Assembly (NCBI RefSeq): GCF_012928505.1 | Contig: NZ_JABBJN010000007.1 | Location: forward strand, 1 to 64,000 | Direction of reading: 5' to 3' | From: Achromobacter sp. Bel | GTDB taxonomy: Bacteria; Pseudomonadota; Gammaproteobacteria; Burkholderiales; Burkholderiaceae_B | DNA length: 64,000 nt | In this document: positions 9,212-17,697 of the stretch, one piece after another | Position numbering within the stretch: the stretch's first letter is position 1 | How the letters are laid out: every line of letters starts with the position of its first letter | Translations under genes and position numbers: made by a program | The notes under the pieces: model-generated | The model's input: the letters and a program-made list of their open reading frames with translations, nothing else | Told to the model about the DNA's origin: nothing | Database searches by the model: none

Positions 9212-9841
9212 TCAAACACGGACGGCGTCCAGTGCCGCCTGCACGCCGTGCAACGGCCGACACGCATTTCCCACTGACTCGCCAGCTTCCGCCATCCATG
9301 GGTGGGCATAAACCACCACATCAAAGCCTTGGGCGTGCGCCTCGCATGCCGCCTGCGCACATGCCGCCATCCACGCGTGTTGTTTCCCTTCCTGGTAAAG
9401 CGCCCAGACGCCGGGAATCAACTGGACGGTCACGCGGGCGCCGGTAGCCGCCGCGTAGTGCGCAAAGAGTGCCTGATTGGGCGCAACGCTCGATTCAACT
9501 GCACAGAGCACGGCAAGGTTATTCCCAGCGCGAGCCGCCGCCGCCGCCAAGGCCGCATCTGCCCGGATAATGGGAACCGAGGACGCTTGCATGGTGTCGA
9601 CTGCAGGACCGAGCGTCGCGCAAGTCACAATCACCGCATCAGCCTCGACCGCCAAGGCCCGCAGCGTTTCGTGGACAAGGTCGTGCGCGTCGCCGCCCGG
9701 CGCCGGCGTCTTCTCCATTGCCTGCCGAAGGTCTGCGCGAACCGTATGACGTATCTGGTCTGCTGACCAACCCGCTTTCATGGCCGCGCATCCGAAGACC
9801 GCTTCGTTGCTTCCCATCGTGTGCAAAAACGAAATTCTCAT
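9212..9841 (-). CDS. Asp/Glu racemase-superfamily protein
   Basis: About 209 residues. The N-terminus MRISFLHTMGSNEAVF and the VTCATLGPAVD motif (Cys74) fit the aspartate/glutamate/hydantoin racemase and arylmalonate decarboxylase superfamily, which uses two Cys for two-base catalysis. The second Cys position appears to be Ala (VVVYAHPWMAEAG, near residue 179), so a true racemase reaction is doubtful. The ATG at 9841 has an AAGG nine bases upstream and is preferred over an ATG at 9850. It is transcribed divergently from the leucine-rich gene at 9996. Confidence 0.7.
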   Translation of the reverse strand: MRISFLHTMGSNEAVFGCAAMKAGWSADQIRHTVRADLRQAMEKTPAPGGDAHDLVHETLRALAVEADAVIVTCATLGPAVDTMQASSVPIIRADAALAAAAARAGNNLAVLCAVESSVAPNQALFAHYAAATGARVTVQLIPGVWALYQEGKQHAWMAACAQAACEAHAQGFDVVVYAHPWMAEAGESVGNACRPLHGVQAALDAVRV

Positions 9842-9995
9842 GCGAGCCATCCTTTCGAAGTTATGTTCGACAGGGATTGTTCTATCGGTCCCGTGCTGCA
9901 ACAAGGCCATTGGCCATACTGGTATCGTCAATTCCCGCCACCCCGCCATCCCCACGTCGTAAACTTGCCTCCCGACGGATTGTTTGGAAGGCCGC

Positions 9996-10871
9996 ATGTC
10001 GTTCATCCCGTTTTCAACGCCTCGGCCAAGCCGGGACCAGACCTGGCGGTGCATGCATAGCCGCCAGCGTGCGTATTTCCCCGGGTCGCCTGACCGCGTC
10101 CTGTTGTACGACGCGCCGCCAGACGAAGCGACGCTGGCCACGATCGAGGACGTCCACCTCTGGGCGCCCCACGAGGACCCGCTGCAAGAACTGCCGGCGC
10201 TCATCGCCCGGCTGCCGTCGTTGATTCACCTGTCTGTGGGGCCTGGCGCCATCCCGGCCAGTCTCATGACAGGGTTGCGCGCGGACATGCTGCCCGCCAG
10301 CCTGCGTCACCTTTCCCTGCATCCAGAGCAAGGTGCGTATACCTGGAAGGCCGGTCCGATGCCCAGGCTGGAGGCGCTGACGGTAGACGCGACGTTCCGC
10401 TTCGAGCCGGAAGAATTCCCCACGCTGATATCGCTGTCCACGGTTCCAGACCGGCGCGGCGTGCTGCTGGACCGCGCGTTGCGCTTGCCACTCAGGGAAC
10501 TGAACCTGTGGAACGTGCCATTCGATTCGTCGGTATTCGATCGCATCGCCGAATTGCCGCTGCTGGCGCTTGGCTTGCTGGGCGGCCGCACCTTGAAAAC
10601 GCTGTCCGGTATCGAACAGCTTGCCGGATTGCGTTCGCTGCGGCTGAAGAACCAGGGCATGTTGCAAGCGATCCGCCCGGTCGCCGCGCTTCCGGGCCTG
10701 GAGCGGTTGGACATTCAGTACTGCACGCGAATCGCCGACATTGATGTCCTGGGCGAACTGCCCGCACTGCAGGAACTGACGCTGGTCGGTTGCGGCAATA
10801 TCGGGTTGGGCGATCTGGAACATACCTTGCGCGCCGGCTTGCGGCGCACGAATATTGCGGCGACACAATAG
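9996..10871 (+). CDS. Leucine-rich-repeat protein
   Basis: 291 residues without a clear signal peptide or membrane segment. Roughly the last 150 residues carry LxxLxLxx repeats (PLRELNLWNVPF, GLRSLRLKNQGML, GLERLDIQYCTRIADID, ALQELTLVGCGN), forming a probable LRR solenoid. Earlier segments (SLIHLSVGPG, SLRHLSLHPE, LEALTVDATF) look like weaker repeats. The ATG at 9996 has GGAAGG five bases upstream. LRR proteins bind other proteins; there is no evidence here for a specific partner or for secretion. Confidence 0.65.
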   Translation: MSFIPFSTPRPSRDQTWRCMHSRQRAYFPGSPDRVLLYDAPPDEATLATIEDVHLWAPHEDPLQELPALIARLPSLIHLSVGPGAIPASLMTGLRADMLPASLRHLSLHPEQGAYTWKAGPMPRLEALTVDATFRFEPEEFPTLISLSTVPDRRGVLLDRALRLPLRELNLWNVPFDSSVFDRIAELPLLALGLLGGRTLKTLSGIEQLAGLRSLRLKNQGMLQAIRPVAALPGLERLDIQYCTRIADIDVLGELPALQELTLVGCGNIGLGDLEHTLRAGLRRTNIAATQ

Positions 10872-11110
10872 CAGCGGTGGCGCGCGGCGACGCTTGTAAC
10901 CGGGAAGGGGTTTCAGCCCCCTGGCCCGCTGAACGGCCCGCCCAACGAACGGCGCTACAATCCCCGCGGTTTTCGCCTTTCGGCGACAACACTCCCCCTC
11001 AGAAGGACCACGGCAGGCCCGCAACGGCGCCCTCCGCGCTTTCCCCTGACTTTTCATTGCAGTGATCCGGCCAGGCCGGGTGTATTCCGCTTTTCGCGAT
11101 CGAGGATGTC

Positions 11111-12451
11111 ATGTCTCGGCAGTTGTTGGCGCTTGTCCTGGGGCCGCTTCTTGGCTTGTTCGTTGTCTGCATCGGCAACGCTTTCATTGCTTCCCTTACC
11201 ACCCTGCGACTGGACGCGGCCGGCGAGTCCGCCACCGTCATCGGCCTGATTTCGTCGTCGTACTTCATCGGCCTGACGCTGGGCGCGATCTTCAACGACC
11301 GGCTGATCGTGCGCATCGGCCATATCCGGGCATACAGCAGTTTCGCGTCGTTGATCGCGGTGACGGTGTTGCTGCAAGGGCTGGTCTTCAGCGCCGAGGC
11401 ATGGTTCGTGCTGCGGCTGATCAACGGGTGGGCAAGCGTCGGCGTGTTCCTGGTGGTGGAAAGTTGGCTGCTGCTGGCCGGCGACCCGAAGATGCGCGGG
11501 CGGTTGCTGGCGTTCTACATGATTTCCCTGTACGGGTCCGGCATGCTGGGCCAGATCCAGCTTGGCGCCCTGACGCAGCTGGGCGACATGGCGCCGTTCA
11601 TGGTGGCCGGGCTGCTGGCCTCGTTGTCGGTGATGCCGATGGTCATCATTCCGCGAATTTCTCCGCTGGTCGAGCGCGTCGAACCGCTGATGCCCCAACA
11701 CTTGATCCGCATGACGCCCACCGGGGTCGTCGGCTGCTTCGGTTCGGGTGTCGCGATCGCGGCGGTGTATACCTTGCTGCCGCTGTACCTGCAGCGCATC
11801 GGGCTGGAGGTCGCCGAAGTCGGCAAGATGATGGGCGCCGTGATCCTGGGCGCCATGGTGCTGCAGTATCCCGTCGGCCGCTGGTCGGACCTGCGCGACC
11901 GACAGGTCGTGCTGATCGCGTTGGCCATTTTCTGCACCGTGCTCAGCCTCGTGATCCTGCTGTTGCCCCCCGGGTCGCCGCTGTTGATCGTCCTGCTGTT
12001 CCTGCTGGGCGGCGGCGTGTTCGCCATCTATCCGGTGGCGGTGAGCCACGCCGCCGACCGGGCGCCCGCCGATGCGCTGGTGCGCATGATCCAAGGCCTG
12101 TTGCTGATCAATTCACTCGGGTCGGCGCTGAGCCCGCTGGCGATTTCTCAGGTGATGGCGAAGTACGGCGCGGCCGGGCTGTTCTGGTGCTTTGCGCTGC
12201 TGAACGCCAGCCTCATGGCCTTCTTCATGTGGCGCCGCCGCGAACGCCCGGCCCCCTCGCCTGTCGCTCCATTCGCCGCGGCCGCCCAGATGTCGCCTGC
12301 CGGCGTGGAACTGCGCGTCACCGAAGACCTGGTCCAAGGTGCCTTGGACCACGAAATGACCGAAGACCTGACCAATGTCGTACCCGGCACGGACGCGGCG
12401 GAGCCGGTCCTGTCGGCCGCGCAGGAAACGCCACCCGCCTCGGGCGGCTGA
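11111..12451 (+). CDS. MFS transporter, YcaD-like
   Basis: 446 residues with about twelve hydrophobic segments starting LLALVLGPLLGLFVVCIGNA. Loop motifs GLISSSYFIGLTLGAIFNDRLIVRIGH (between TM2 and TM3) and LQYPVGRWSDLRDRQVVL (between TM8 and TM9) are those of the major facilitator superfamily, and the overall pattern resembles the YcaD/YfkF-type permease group. The hydrophilic 60-residue C-terminal tail is acidic and Ala/Pro-rich. It lies in the inner membrane; the substrate is unknown. The 239 bp upstream holds no gene and no clear regulatory site. Confidence 0.82.
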   Translation: MSRQLLALVLGPLLGLFVVCIGNAFIASLTTLRLDAAGESATVIGLISSSYFIGLTLGAIFNDRLIVRIGHIRAYSSFASLIAVTVLLQGLVFSAEAWFVLRLINGWASVGVFLVVESWLLLAGDPKMRGRLLAFYMISLYGSGMLGQIQLGALTQLGDMAPFMVAGLLASLSVMPMVIIPRISPLVERVEPLMPQHLIRMTPTGVVGCFGSGVAIAAVYTLLPLYLQRIGLEVAEVGKMMGAVILGAMVLQYPVGRWSDLRDRQVVLIALAIFCTVLSLVILLLPPGSPLLIVLLFLLGGGVFAIYPVAVSHAADRAPADALVRMIQGLLLINSLGSALSPLAISQVMAKYGAAGLFWCFALLNASLMAFFMWRRRERPAPSPVAPFAAAAQMSPAGVELRVTEDLVQGALDHEMTEDLTNVVPGTDAAEPVLSAAQETPPASGG

Positions 12452-12769
12452 AGCGCCCTTTCCGGGGATGTAATGCCACACGGGGCGCGCCACCATGCCG
12501 GGCACGGCGGCGCCATCAGCCGCGTCAGCGCGTCGGGGCCCGTGCCAGGCGGATGACACGATCAGAAGCTCAAATGTAACAGGCTAGCAATACCTGCAAT
12601 ATCGTGAAGCCTGGACGATAAACAGGCCTCGTATACTCGCCTCCGCATCCCAAATCTGCCGGCCACCATCACGTTTGCATGCCCACCCACACCGGCAGAT
12701 CGACCGTTCTATACCGACATCAACAATCAAAACATTTTTATAGAAATTCGACAGGACGTTTCCCAACTC
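12452..12769. other. Intergenic region (318 bp) with a possible promoter
   Basis: No coding sequence with convincing composition is seen. A TATACT hexamer at 12632-12637 could be a -10 element for the gene at 12770. A short inverted repeat GCCTG (12609-12613)/CAGGC (12623-12627) overlaps where its -35 would lie. The last 50 bp before the gene are AT-rich compared with the surroundings. Confidence 0.35.
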
Positions 12770-13678
12770 ATGAGAACCCTTATGAAGGTCAGCCCGCGTT
12801 TCCGCCGCCGGTGCGTCCGCACCGCCATGGCCGGCCTGCTTGCCTCCACCTTTGCCGTCCTGAGCGGCCCGGCGCCCGCGCTCGCCGCCACGGACAGCGC
12901 CGCGCCAGCAATACAAAAATCCGCAGCCGCCGCCGTGACGCCTCCCGATGCCGCCACGGTGATGTATTTCATCTATCAGATCGACGGCAAAGGCGAGACG
13001 TCTTACGAAGTGGCGAACGGCAGCATCGCCACGTACTGGTTCGGCCATGCCTTCGAATCGGAAGGCACGCATTACTACACGGGCTTCGTCTGGGAGACCG
13101 CGGAACGCTATGGCAAACCGGGTGAAGATCAGGTCGGCCCCGGTACGCAGGTCAATATCGCCGAATCCACGTTTGTGCTGAATGACCCGGCGGCCGAACG
13201 CCCCTGGAAATTCCGTGGCATGGAACACACCATCGGCGAATTCGGCGCGTACGAACGCGCCCCCGACGTCGACACTCGCCGCAAGCCGGTCGAATACCGC
13301 ACGCCCGCCGGCAAGCTGCTGCTGGCCGTGCCCGACACGAGTTTCGACAACGGCATCAACAGCGACGGCTATTCCCTGCTGGTGTTCGATCCCGAACGGC
13401 TGAAAACGGAATCGGACGGCAACGTCTGGACGTATGTGGGCAGCGTCCTGACAGGTGAAGACAACAGCGCCGCCTGCTCGGATGGCGAAGTCATGCCGTG
13501 CACCAGCAGCACCGGCGAATTGGTGTTCACCGCGGACGCCGCCAACGATATGCCGCGCGTGGCGGTCAAGCCCAGCGGCACGACGATCTCGGGGCCGAAC
13601 AAAACCCGCCAACTGGGCGCCGCCGACGTCACGCATTACACGTTCGACGCCAAGACCAAGCGGTACGTCAGCCAATAA
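12770..13678 (+). CDS. Secreted protein of unknown function
   Basis: 302 residues, not recognised. An Arg-rich signal peptide (RFRRRCVRTAMAGLLASTFA, Ala-rich cleavage near APALAA) predicts export to the periplasm. The mature part is polar, with WFGHAFESEGTHYYTGFVWET, a FNxGINSDGYSLLVF-type segment, and a Cys pair in SAACSDGEVMPCTSS that could form a disulfide. The downstream ATG at 12782 (MKVSPRF) is an alternative start and gives a signal peptide of more usual length. A small membrane protein gene follows 44 bp downstream on the same strand. Confidence 0.6.
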   Translation: MRTLMKVSPRFRRRCVRTAMAGLLASTFAVLSGPAPALAATDSAAPAIQKSAAAAVTPPDAATVMYFIYQIDGKGETSYEVANGSIATYWFGHAFESEGTHYYTGFVWETAERYGKPGEDQVGPGTQVNIAESTFVLNDPAAERPWKFRGMEHTIGEFGAYERAPDVDTRRKPVEYRTPAGKLLLAVPDTSFDNGINSDGYSLLVFDPERLKTESDGNVWTYVGSVLTGEDNSAACSDGEVMPCTSSTGELVFTADAANDMPRVAVKPSGTTISGPNKTRQLGAADVTHYTFDAKTKRYVSQ

Positions 13679-13722
13679 CGCGTTTGCGCCGCTGCGCACG
13701 TGGCGGCTTCACTTGTTACGCC

Positions 13723-14226
13723 ATGAACCTGATCCTGCTTGTCTTGATTGCACTGCTTGCGGCGGCAAGCGTCGTCTATCGATGCGTTCGCCGCCAGCCT
13801 CGCGATACCGGACGCTCCATCGCGCGCAGCGTACTTGCCGGCGCGTTGGCTTTCGGGCTGATCGGCCCCCCGATAGGCTGGCTCGTCGTCATGGCCACGA
13901 TGACGCTTCCGGTCACCCTGTACAGTTTTGACGGACTGCGCGCCGCCTATCTTTTCGGCGTGGCGCCCGCGGTGCTGTGCGGCTCGACGGCAGGCGCGTT
14001 GAAACTTTCGCAGCCCTCCTGGCCGCGCCTGGCGTGGGTATGCGCAGCGGGTACGGCGTACGGGTTTCTGTTCCTGCTGGCGGCGTTCGGAACGGCGCGG
14101 CTGGCCTATGCCGTCGACGCCATCAAAGCGGGCGCCCTGCCCGGCCTGGCCGCGGCCGTGGTGTGCACGCTGCTGTTCCATGGCGTGCCCGGAACACCGC
14201 GCGCAAACACCTCGCAACAACCATGA
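13723..14226 (+). CDS. Small integral membrane protein of unknown function
   Basis: 167 residues, mostly hydrophobic, with about five predicted transmembrane segments beginning MNLILLVLIALLAAASVVY, and Arg-rich loops (RRQPRDTGRSIARS). It follows the secreted protein gene by 44 bp on the same strand and may be cotranscribed. Its stop codon lies inside the first unit of the 11-bp repeat array. No family recognised. Confidence 0.6.
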   Translation: MNLILLVLIALLAAASVVYRCVRRQPRDTGRSIARSVLAGALAFGLIGPPIGWLVVMATMTLPVTLYSFDGLRAAYLFGVAPAVLCGSTAGALKLSQPSWPRLAWVCAAGTAYGFLFLLAAFGTARLAYAVDAIKAGALPGLAAAVVCTLLFHGVPGTPRANTSQQP

Positions 14227-14297
14227 AAGCCGGTTGAAACTCCGCTGAAGCACGGCTGAAATACGCCTGAAATGCGGCAAAATCTCGGTAAAACAGG
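14220..14297 (+). repeat. Array of 11-bp direct repeats upstream of the transglutaminase gene
   Basis: TGAA occurs at 14224, 14235, 14246, 14257 and 14268, exactly 11 bp apart, in units such as GGCTGAAATAC and GCCTGAAATGC. Two degenerate units continue the phase (GGCAAAATCT near 14279 and GGTAAAACAG near 14290). The consensus is about SGSYTGAAAYN. The period equals one helical turn and is the geometry used by OmpR/PhoB-type response regulators, though the binding protein is unknown. Confidence 0.7.
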
Positions 14298-14313
14298 CGG
14301 TTTCACGGGGGTC

Positions 14314-14333
14314 GCTTAAAGCTGTTATTAAGC
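14314..14333. promoter_or_regulatory. Inverted repeat in the transglutaminase promoter
   Basis: GCTTAA (14314-14319) and TTAAGC (14328-14333) are perfect inverted arms with an 8-bp spacer. The element lies just upstream of the probable -10 and covers the place where a -35 would be, so it is a candidate operator. Confidence 0.4.
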
Positions 14334-14342
14334 CCGCATGAC

Positions 14343-14348
14343 TACAAT
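14343..14348 (+). promoter_or_regulatory. Probable -10 element of the transglutaminase gene
   Basis: TACAAT lies 30 bp before the ATG at 14378. No good -35 hexamer is found 16-18 bp upstream, which fits an activator-dependent promoter with the 11-bp repeat array just upstream. Confidence 0.4.
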
Positions 14349-14377
14349 TTCCGAATCGCATTCCCGGTTCGTCTGTC

Positions 14378-15565
14378 ATGCCGTTCCTTCAGTTTTCATC
14401 GACATATCCTGACCGGGGCGGCATCCGTATTGCACCGCCCGAGGCACGCCAGGCAGCCGCCGTGCTGCACGCCATCCAGCACTACCTGTCGGCGTTGGGC
14501 CTACGCGATACGGCGAACTGTTCCGGCGTGGCCGGCGCGGCGCCCGGCGCCCAGGCGTGGCTTAACACCGCCTTCGCCGCAGCCTGCATGCCGGGCCATG
14601 ATACGACCGGCGTCGCCCGCGCATTGAACCTGCGCACGGACGCCGACGACGTCGATCTGGACCGCGAAATCGTGCTGGCGATGCTGGCCAGCCCGGTCGC
14701 ATTCACCTTTCCCGACATCGCGGAACTGGAATCGGCGGTGCGCATCCGCCGCTATATCGTCCAGGCCGCGCGCAAGACCGCGTTGGCCTTCGACACCGAA
14801 CATGCCGAACGGCCGTCGGACTACTGGACCTACGACGAGGCTCGGGGCTTCACCGTGCTGCCGGGGCGGTCGCTGATCGAGGGCCTGCGCAAAGCCACGC
14901 AACCCGAGGCGTCGGGCCAGCTGTACGCGTTCTCGTGCTATCGGGCGACGGAGTACGTGACGGTTCTGGGCATTGCGCAGGAGCTGCAGCATGCCAATCC
15001 CGAACTGGGCCGCCGCCTGCAACGCCAATGGGAAACGCGCGCGGTCATGTCCGGCCGCTTCCACGAGGCCTTTCTGCACGAGTACGGTTCACTTGCCGTC
15101 CCCCTGCCCCATCGCTTCTACGTACCGGGCGACCGGCTGTGGTTCCGCAACCCGGACGCGGCCTCGTCCGACGTCGAAGGGTACGAGGGGTCATGGGTGT
15201 TCTACCTGGGCAATGGCGAGTTCAATAATTTCTGGGAACGCGACCGCCCGTTCACGCTGGCGACCAAGTGCGTCGAGATCTTCCATTGGCGCCACGGGCT
15301 TCGCACGGACGCCGCCGGCAAGCCCTTCATCGACGAACAGATCGTCAAGGCGCGCGTACGGCAGACCTTGGACGACCCCACGGCGACCGCCGACGTGCTG
15401 GCGCGCATGACGCGGATCCGCGATCCGCAAGGCGTGTATGACCAGGGCGGCTGCATCGACGCGACGCGCGAGCGGGTGCGCTGGGTACGCCCGGGCCATG
15501 CCGACATTGCACTGCCGGAAGTTCCGGAGGTTCAGGCGCTGCCGCATTGGTCAATCGCGGCCTGA
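14378..15565 (+). CDS. Tgl-like protein-glutamine gamma-glutamyltransferase (transglutaminase)
   Basis: 395 residues. Residues 100-305 align by eye with Bacillus subtilis spore transglutaminase Tgl (about 245 residues) as I recall it: SPVAFTFPDIAELESAVRIR matches TPVQFDYHSIAELMFELKLR, QLYAFSCYRATEYVTVL matches PFYAFECATAIVII, and VPGDRLWFRNPD matches FLGDCLYFKNPE. The catalytic Cys corresponds to C187. In this alignment the Tgl dyad glutamates (E187 and neighbouring E115) fall on Ser272 and Ser186, with Glu270 two residues away. There is an extra N-terminal region of about 85 residues and a C-terminal extension of about 85. No signal peptide is seen. The family crosslinks Gln and Lys side chains; activity here is unproven. 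Confidence 0.72.
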   Translation: MPFLQFSSTYPDRGGIRIAPPEARQAAAVLHAIQHYLSALGLRDTANCSGVAGAAPGAQAWLNTAFAAACMPGHDTTGVARALNLRTDADDVDLDREIVLAMLASPVAFTFPDIAELESAVRIRRYIVQAARKTALAFDTEHAERPSDYWTYDEARGFTVLPGRSLIEGLRKATQPEASGQLYAFSCYRATEYVTVLGIAQELQHANPELGRRLQRQWETRAVMSGRFHEAFLHEYGSLAVPLPHRFYVPGDRLWFRNPDAASSDVEGYEGSWVFYLGNGEFNNFWERDRPFTLATKCVEIFHWRHGLRTDAAGKPFIDEQIVKARVRQTLDDPTATADVLARMTRIRDPQGVYDQGGCIDATRERVRWVRPGHADIALPEVPEVQALPHWSIAA

Positions 15566-15688
15566 CGCATCTTGGCATCAACAGGGGAAGGCGCGCGCGG
15601 ATCGCCTCGCCTGGTCTGTATCACGGCGAAGCCGCTGATGGCGGCCCGCCAGGTATAGGAAAGGTGCAAGGCGTTCGCCAGCGCGCCG

Positions 15689-16597
15689 TCAATCGGCCAG
15701 TCCGGCCACCCTTGCCTTCAGGCGCGGCACCGCGAAATCGAGAAAGGCGCGCAGTTTCAACGGCAGGATACCTTGCCCGGTATGCACCAGGTTGATGGGC
15801 CATGGTGTCGGCTCGTACGGCGCAAGCACGATCCGGAGCGCGCCGGCCTGCAACGCGTCGGCCATCTGATACGACACCACGCGCGTGATTCCCACGCCCG
15901 CCACCGCCGCATCGACGGCGGCTTCGGCCGTGCTGACCGCCAGCCGCGACCGCACGGGCACGGCGATTTCGGACTTGCCGGACGCAAAGTTCCAGACCTG
16001 CCGCGACGCCATCTGTTCAAACGTGATGCAGGCATGGCGGCCCAGTTCCCGCGGATGCGCCGGGGTGCCGTGTTCGGCCAGGTAGGCAGGGCTTGCGCAC
16101 ACCACCCTGCGCACCCAGCCGATCGGCGCTGCGATGAAACTGCTGTCGGGCAAATCCGCGATCCGCAATGCGGCATCGACATGTTCTTCAATCAAGGGCA
16201 CCACGCGGTCTGTCAACACCATGCGCACGTCGATGTCCGGATAGGTCTTGAGGAACGCCGCGACCACGGGCAACAGGTGCAGGCGGCCGAAGACGATCGG
16301 CGCGGTAAGAACAAGTTCGCCTTTCGGCGCGGCATACTCGCCAGCCGCTGCGCGCTCTGCCTCGCCCACGGCCTCCAGGATGTGCCGGCAAGCGGCGACG
16401 TACGCCTGGCCCGCTTCGGTCAAGGACAGCTGGCGGGTGGAACGATGCAGCAAACGCGTGCTGAGGTGCGCTTCCAGATCCGCGACTTTGCGGCTGACGG
16501 TGGCCAGCGGCATCTTGAGATCGCGCGCCGCCGCAGAGAAGCTGCCCGCGTGCACGACCGCCACCAGGATGGACATGGATTCGAGCCGATCCGCCAT
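15689..16597 (-). CDS. LysR-family transcriptional regulator
   Basis: 302 residues from the ATG at 16597 (MADRLESMSILVAVVHAGSF). The winged-helix domain (KMPLATVSRKVADLEAHLSTRLLHRST) is followed by the LysR substrate-binding domain. The sequence is closest in style to the large AaeR/DmlR-like group. A longer start at 16627 would add an unlikely prefix (MGILFPEFEN). It is divergent from the TDT transporter gene across an unusually AT-rich 100-bp spacer, so it probably regulates it. Confidence 0.85.
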   Translation of the reverse strand: MADRLESMSILVAVVHAGSFSAAARDLKMPLATVSRKVADLEAHLSTRLLHRSTRQLSLTEAGQAYVAACRHILEAVGEAERAAAGEYAAPKGELVLTAPIVFGRLHLLPVVAAFLKTYPDIDVRMVLTDRVVPLIEEHVDAALRIADLPDSSFIAAPIGWVRRVVCASPAYLAEHGTPAHPRELGRHACITFEQMASRQVWNFASGKSEIAVPVRSRLAVSTAEAAVDAAVAGVGITRVVSYQMADALQAGALRIVLAPYEPTPWPINLVHTGQGILPLKLRAFLDFAVPRLKARVAGLAD

Positions 16598-16696
16598 ATT
16601 CTCGAATTCTGGAAATAATATTCCCAATAATATCGGATTATCTATTTATCTGAAAACAAATATGCTCTGCGTCTTCAAGAAGTCGGAGCACGCGCT
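16598..16696. promoter_or_regulatory. AT-rich divergent regulatory region
   Basis: The spacer between the LysR and TDT-transporter genes is much richer in A+T than its neighbours. It contains several near-palindromic AATAATATT-like stretches (for example GGAAATAATATTCC around 16611-16624) suited to LysR binding and divergent promoters. Confidence 0.4.
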
Positions 16697-17686
16697 GTGT
16701 CCCTATTGTCGAATCCCTGCCCGCAGCCTTTATCCAGGCACACGTCCCTCAGGCATTTGCCGGTCAACCTGTTCGCGTCGGTGATGGGCATTGCAGGGCT
16801 GTCCATCGCATGGCGCCAGGCCAGCCAGGCGTTCGGGGTAAGCCCCCTCATGGGCGAGGCCGCCGGCATCGCCGCGCTGGTCGTATTCGTGGTCCTGGCC
16901 CTAAGCTACCTTGCCAAGGCGCTGCGCCATCCCGACGCGGTGCTGGGCGAATACCGCCACCCTGTCGCGGGCAATTTTTTCGGCACGATCACCATCGCCA
17001 TCTTGCTGCTGTCTTCCGTCATCGCCCCGTTAAGCGCGCCGTTGGCTGAGGCGGTCTGGACGTTGGGCGCGATCTTGACCGTGGCGCTCAGTTTCGTGAT
17101 CGCCAGCCGGCTATTGAAAGGCAAAATCGATGCCGCGCACGCCGTCCCCGCCTGGTTCATCCCTGGCGTGGCCACCTTGGATATCGCCGTCACGGGCGGC
17201 GCCATGCCAATGCCCTGGGCGCATGAAGTCAACCTGTTCGCGCTGGCGGTGGGTACGATGATCGCCCTGCTGTTCTTCACCATGATCATGTCGCGGATGA
17301 TTCACCACGAGCCGCTGCCCGCCAGCATGGTTCCGTCATTGCTGATCCTGATGGCGCCGTTCGCGGTCGGATTCCTGGCCTACACCAGCTTCACGCAACG
17401 CATCGACGCGTTCGCGGGCCTGCTGTTCTACTTCGGTCTGTTCATCTTCCTGGCCCTGGCGCCGAAAGTGTTCCGCCGCGGCATTCCGTTCGCATCCGGC
17501 TGGTGGGCGATCAGCTTCCCGATGGCGGCGCTGGCCAGCGCCGCATTGAAGTACGCGGCGTTCGTGCAGGCGTGGCCCATCACGGCCATCGCCATACTCT
17601 TGCTGGCCTTGCTGACGCTTGCGATCGCGGTGCTTTTCGTCAAGACGCTGCACATCCTTTGCAACGGCCGCCTGCTGGCCGCCTGA
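16697..17686 (+). CDS. TDT-family (TehA/SLAC1-like) membrane transporter
   Basis: 329 residues from a GTG start, with about ten hydrophobic helices. The opening HLPVNLFASVMGIAGLSIAWR, then EYRHPVAGNFFGTITIAILLLSS and the glycine-rich GVATLDIAVTGG segments, are characteristic of the tellurite-resistance/dicarboxylate transporter family (TehA, Mae1, SLAC1), which are channels or carriers for small anions. It lies in the inner membrane. The divergent LysR gene suggests an inducible organic or inorganic anion. The mug gene follows after 11 bp and may be cotranscribed. Confidence 0.82.
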   Translation: MSLLSNPCPQPLSRHTSLRHLPVNLFASVMGIAGLSIAWRQASQAFGVSPLMGEAAGIAALVVFVVLALSYLAKALRHPDAVLGEYRHPVAGNFFGTITIAILLLSSVIAPLSAPLAEAVWTLGAILTVALSFVIASRLLKGKIDAAHAVPAWFIPGVATLDIAVTGGAMPMPWAHEVNLFALAVGTMIALLFFTMIMSRMIHHEPLPASMVPSLLILMAPFAVGFLAYTSFTQRIDAFAGLLFYFGLFIFLALAPKVFRRGIPFASGWWAISFPMAALASAALKYAAFVQAWPITAIAILLLALLTLAIAVLFVKTLHILCNGRLLAA

Positions 17687-17697
17687 GACAATTCCTC

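Noticed and set aside
13498-13722. Longer start for the small membrane protein gene
   Set aside because: The in-frame extension overlaps the end of the secreted-protein gene in another frame and is Arg/Gln-rich; the ATG at 13723 begins directly with a transmembrane helix.
14220-14297. CRISPR array
   Set aside because: The 11-bp units have no spacers of 30 bp or more and are immediately adjacent; the period fits protein binding to DNA, not CRISPR.
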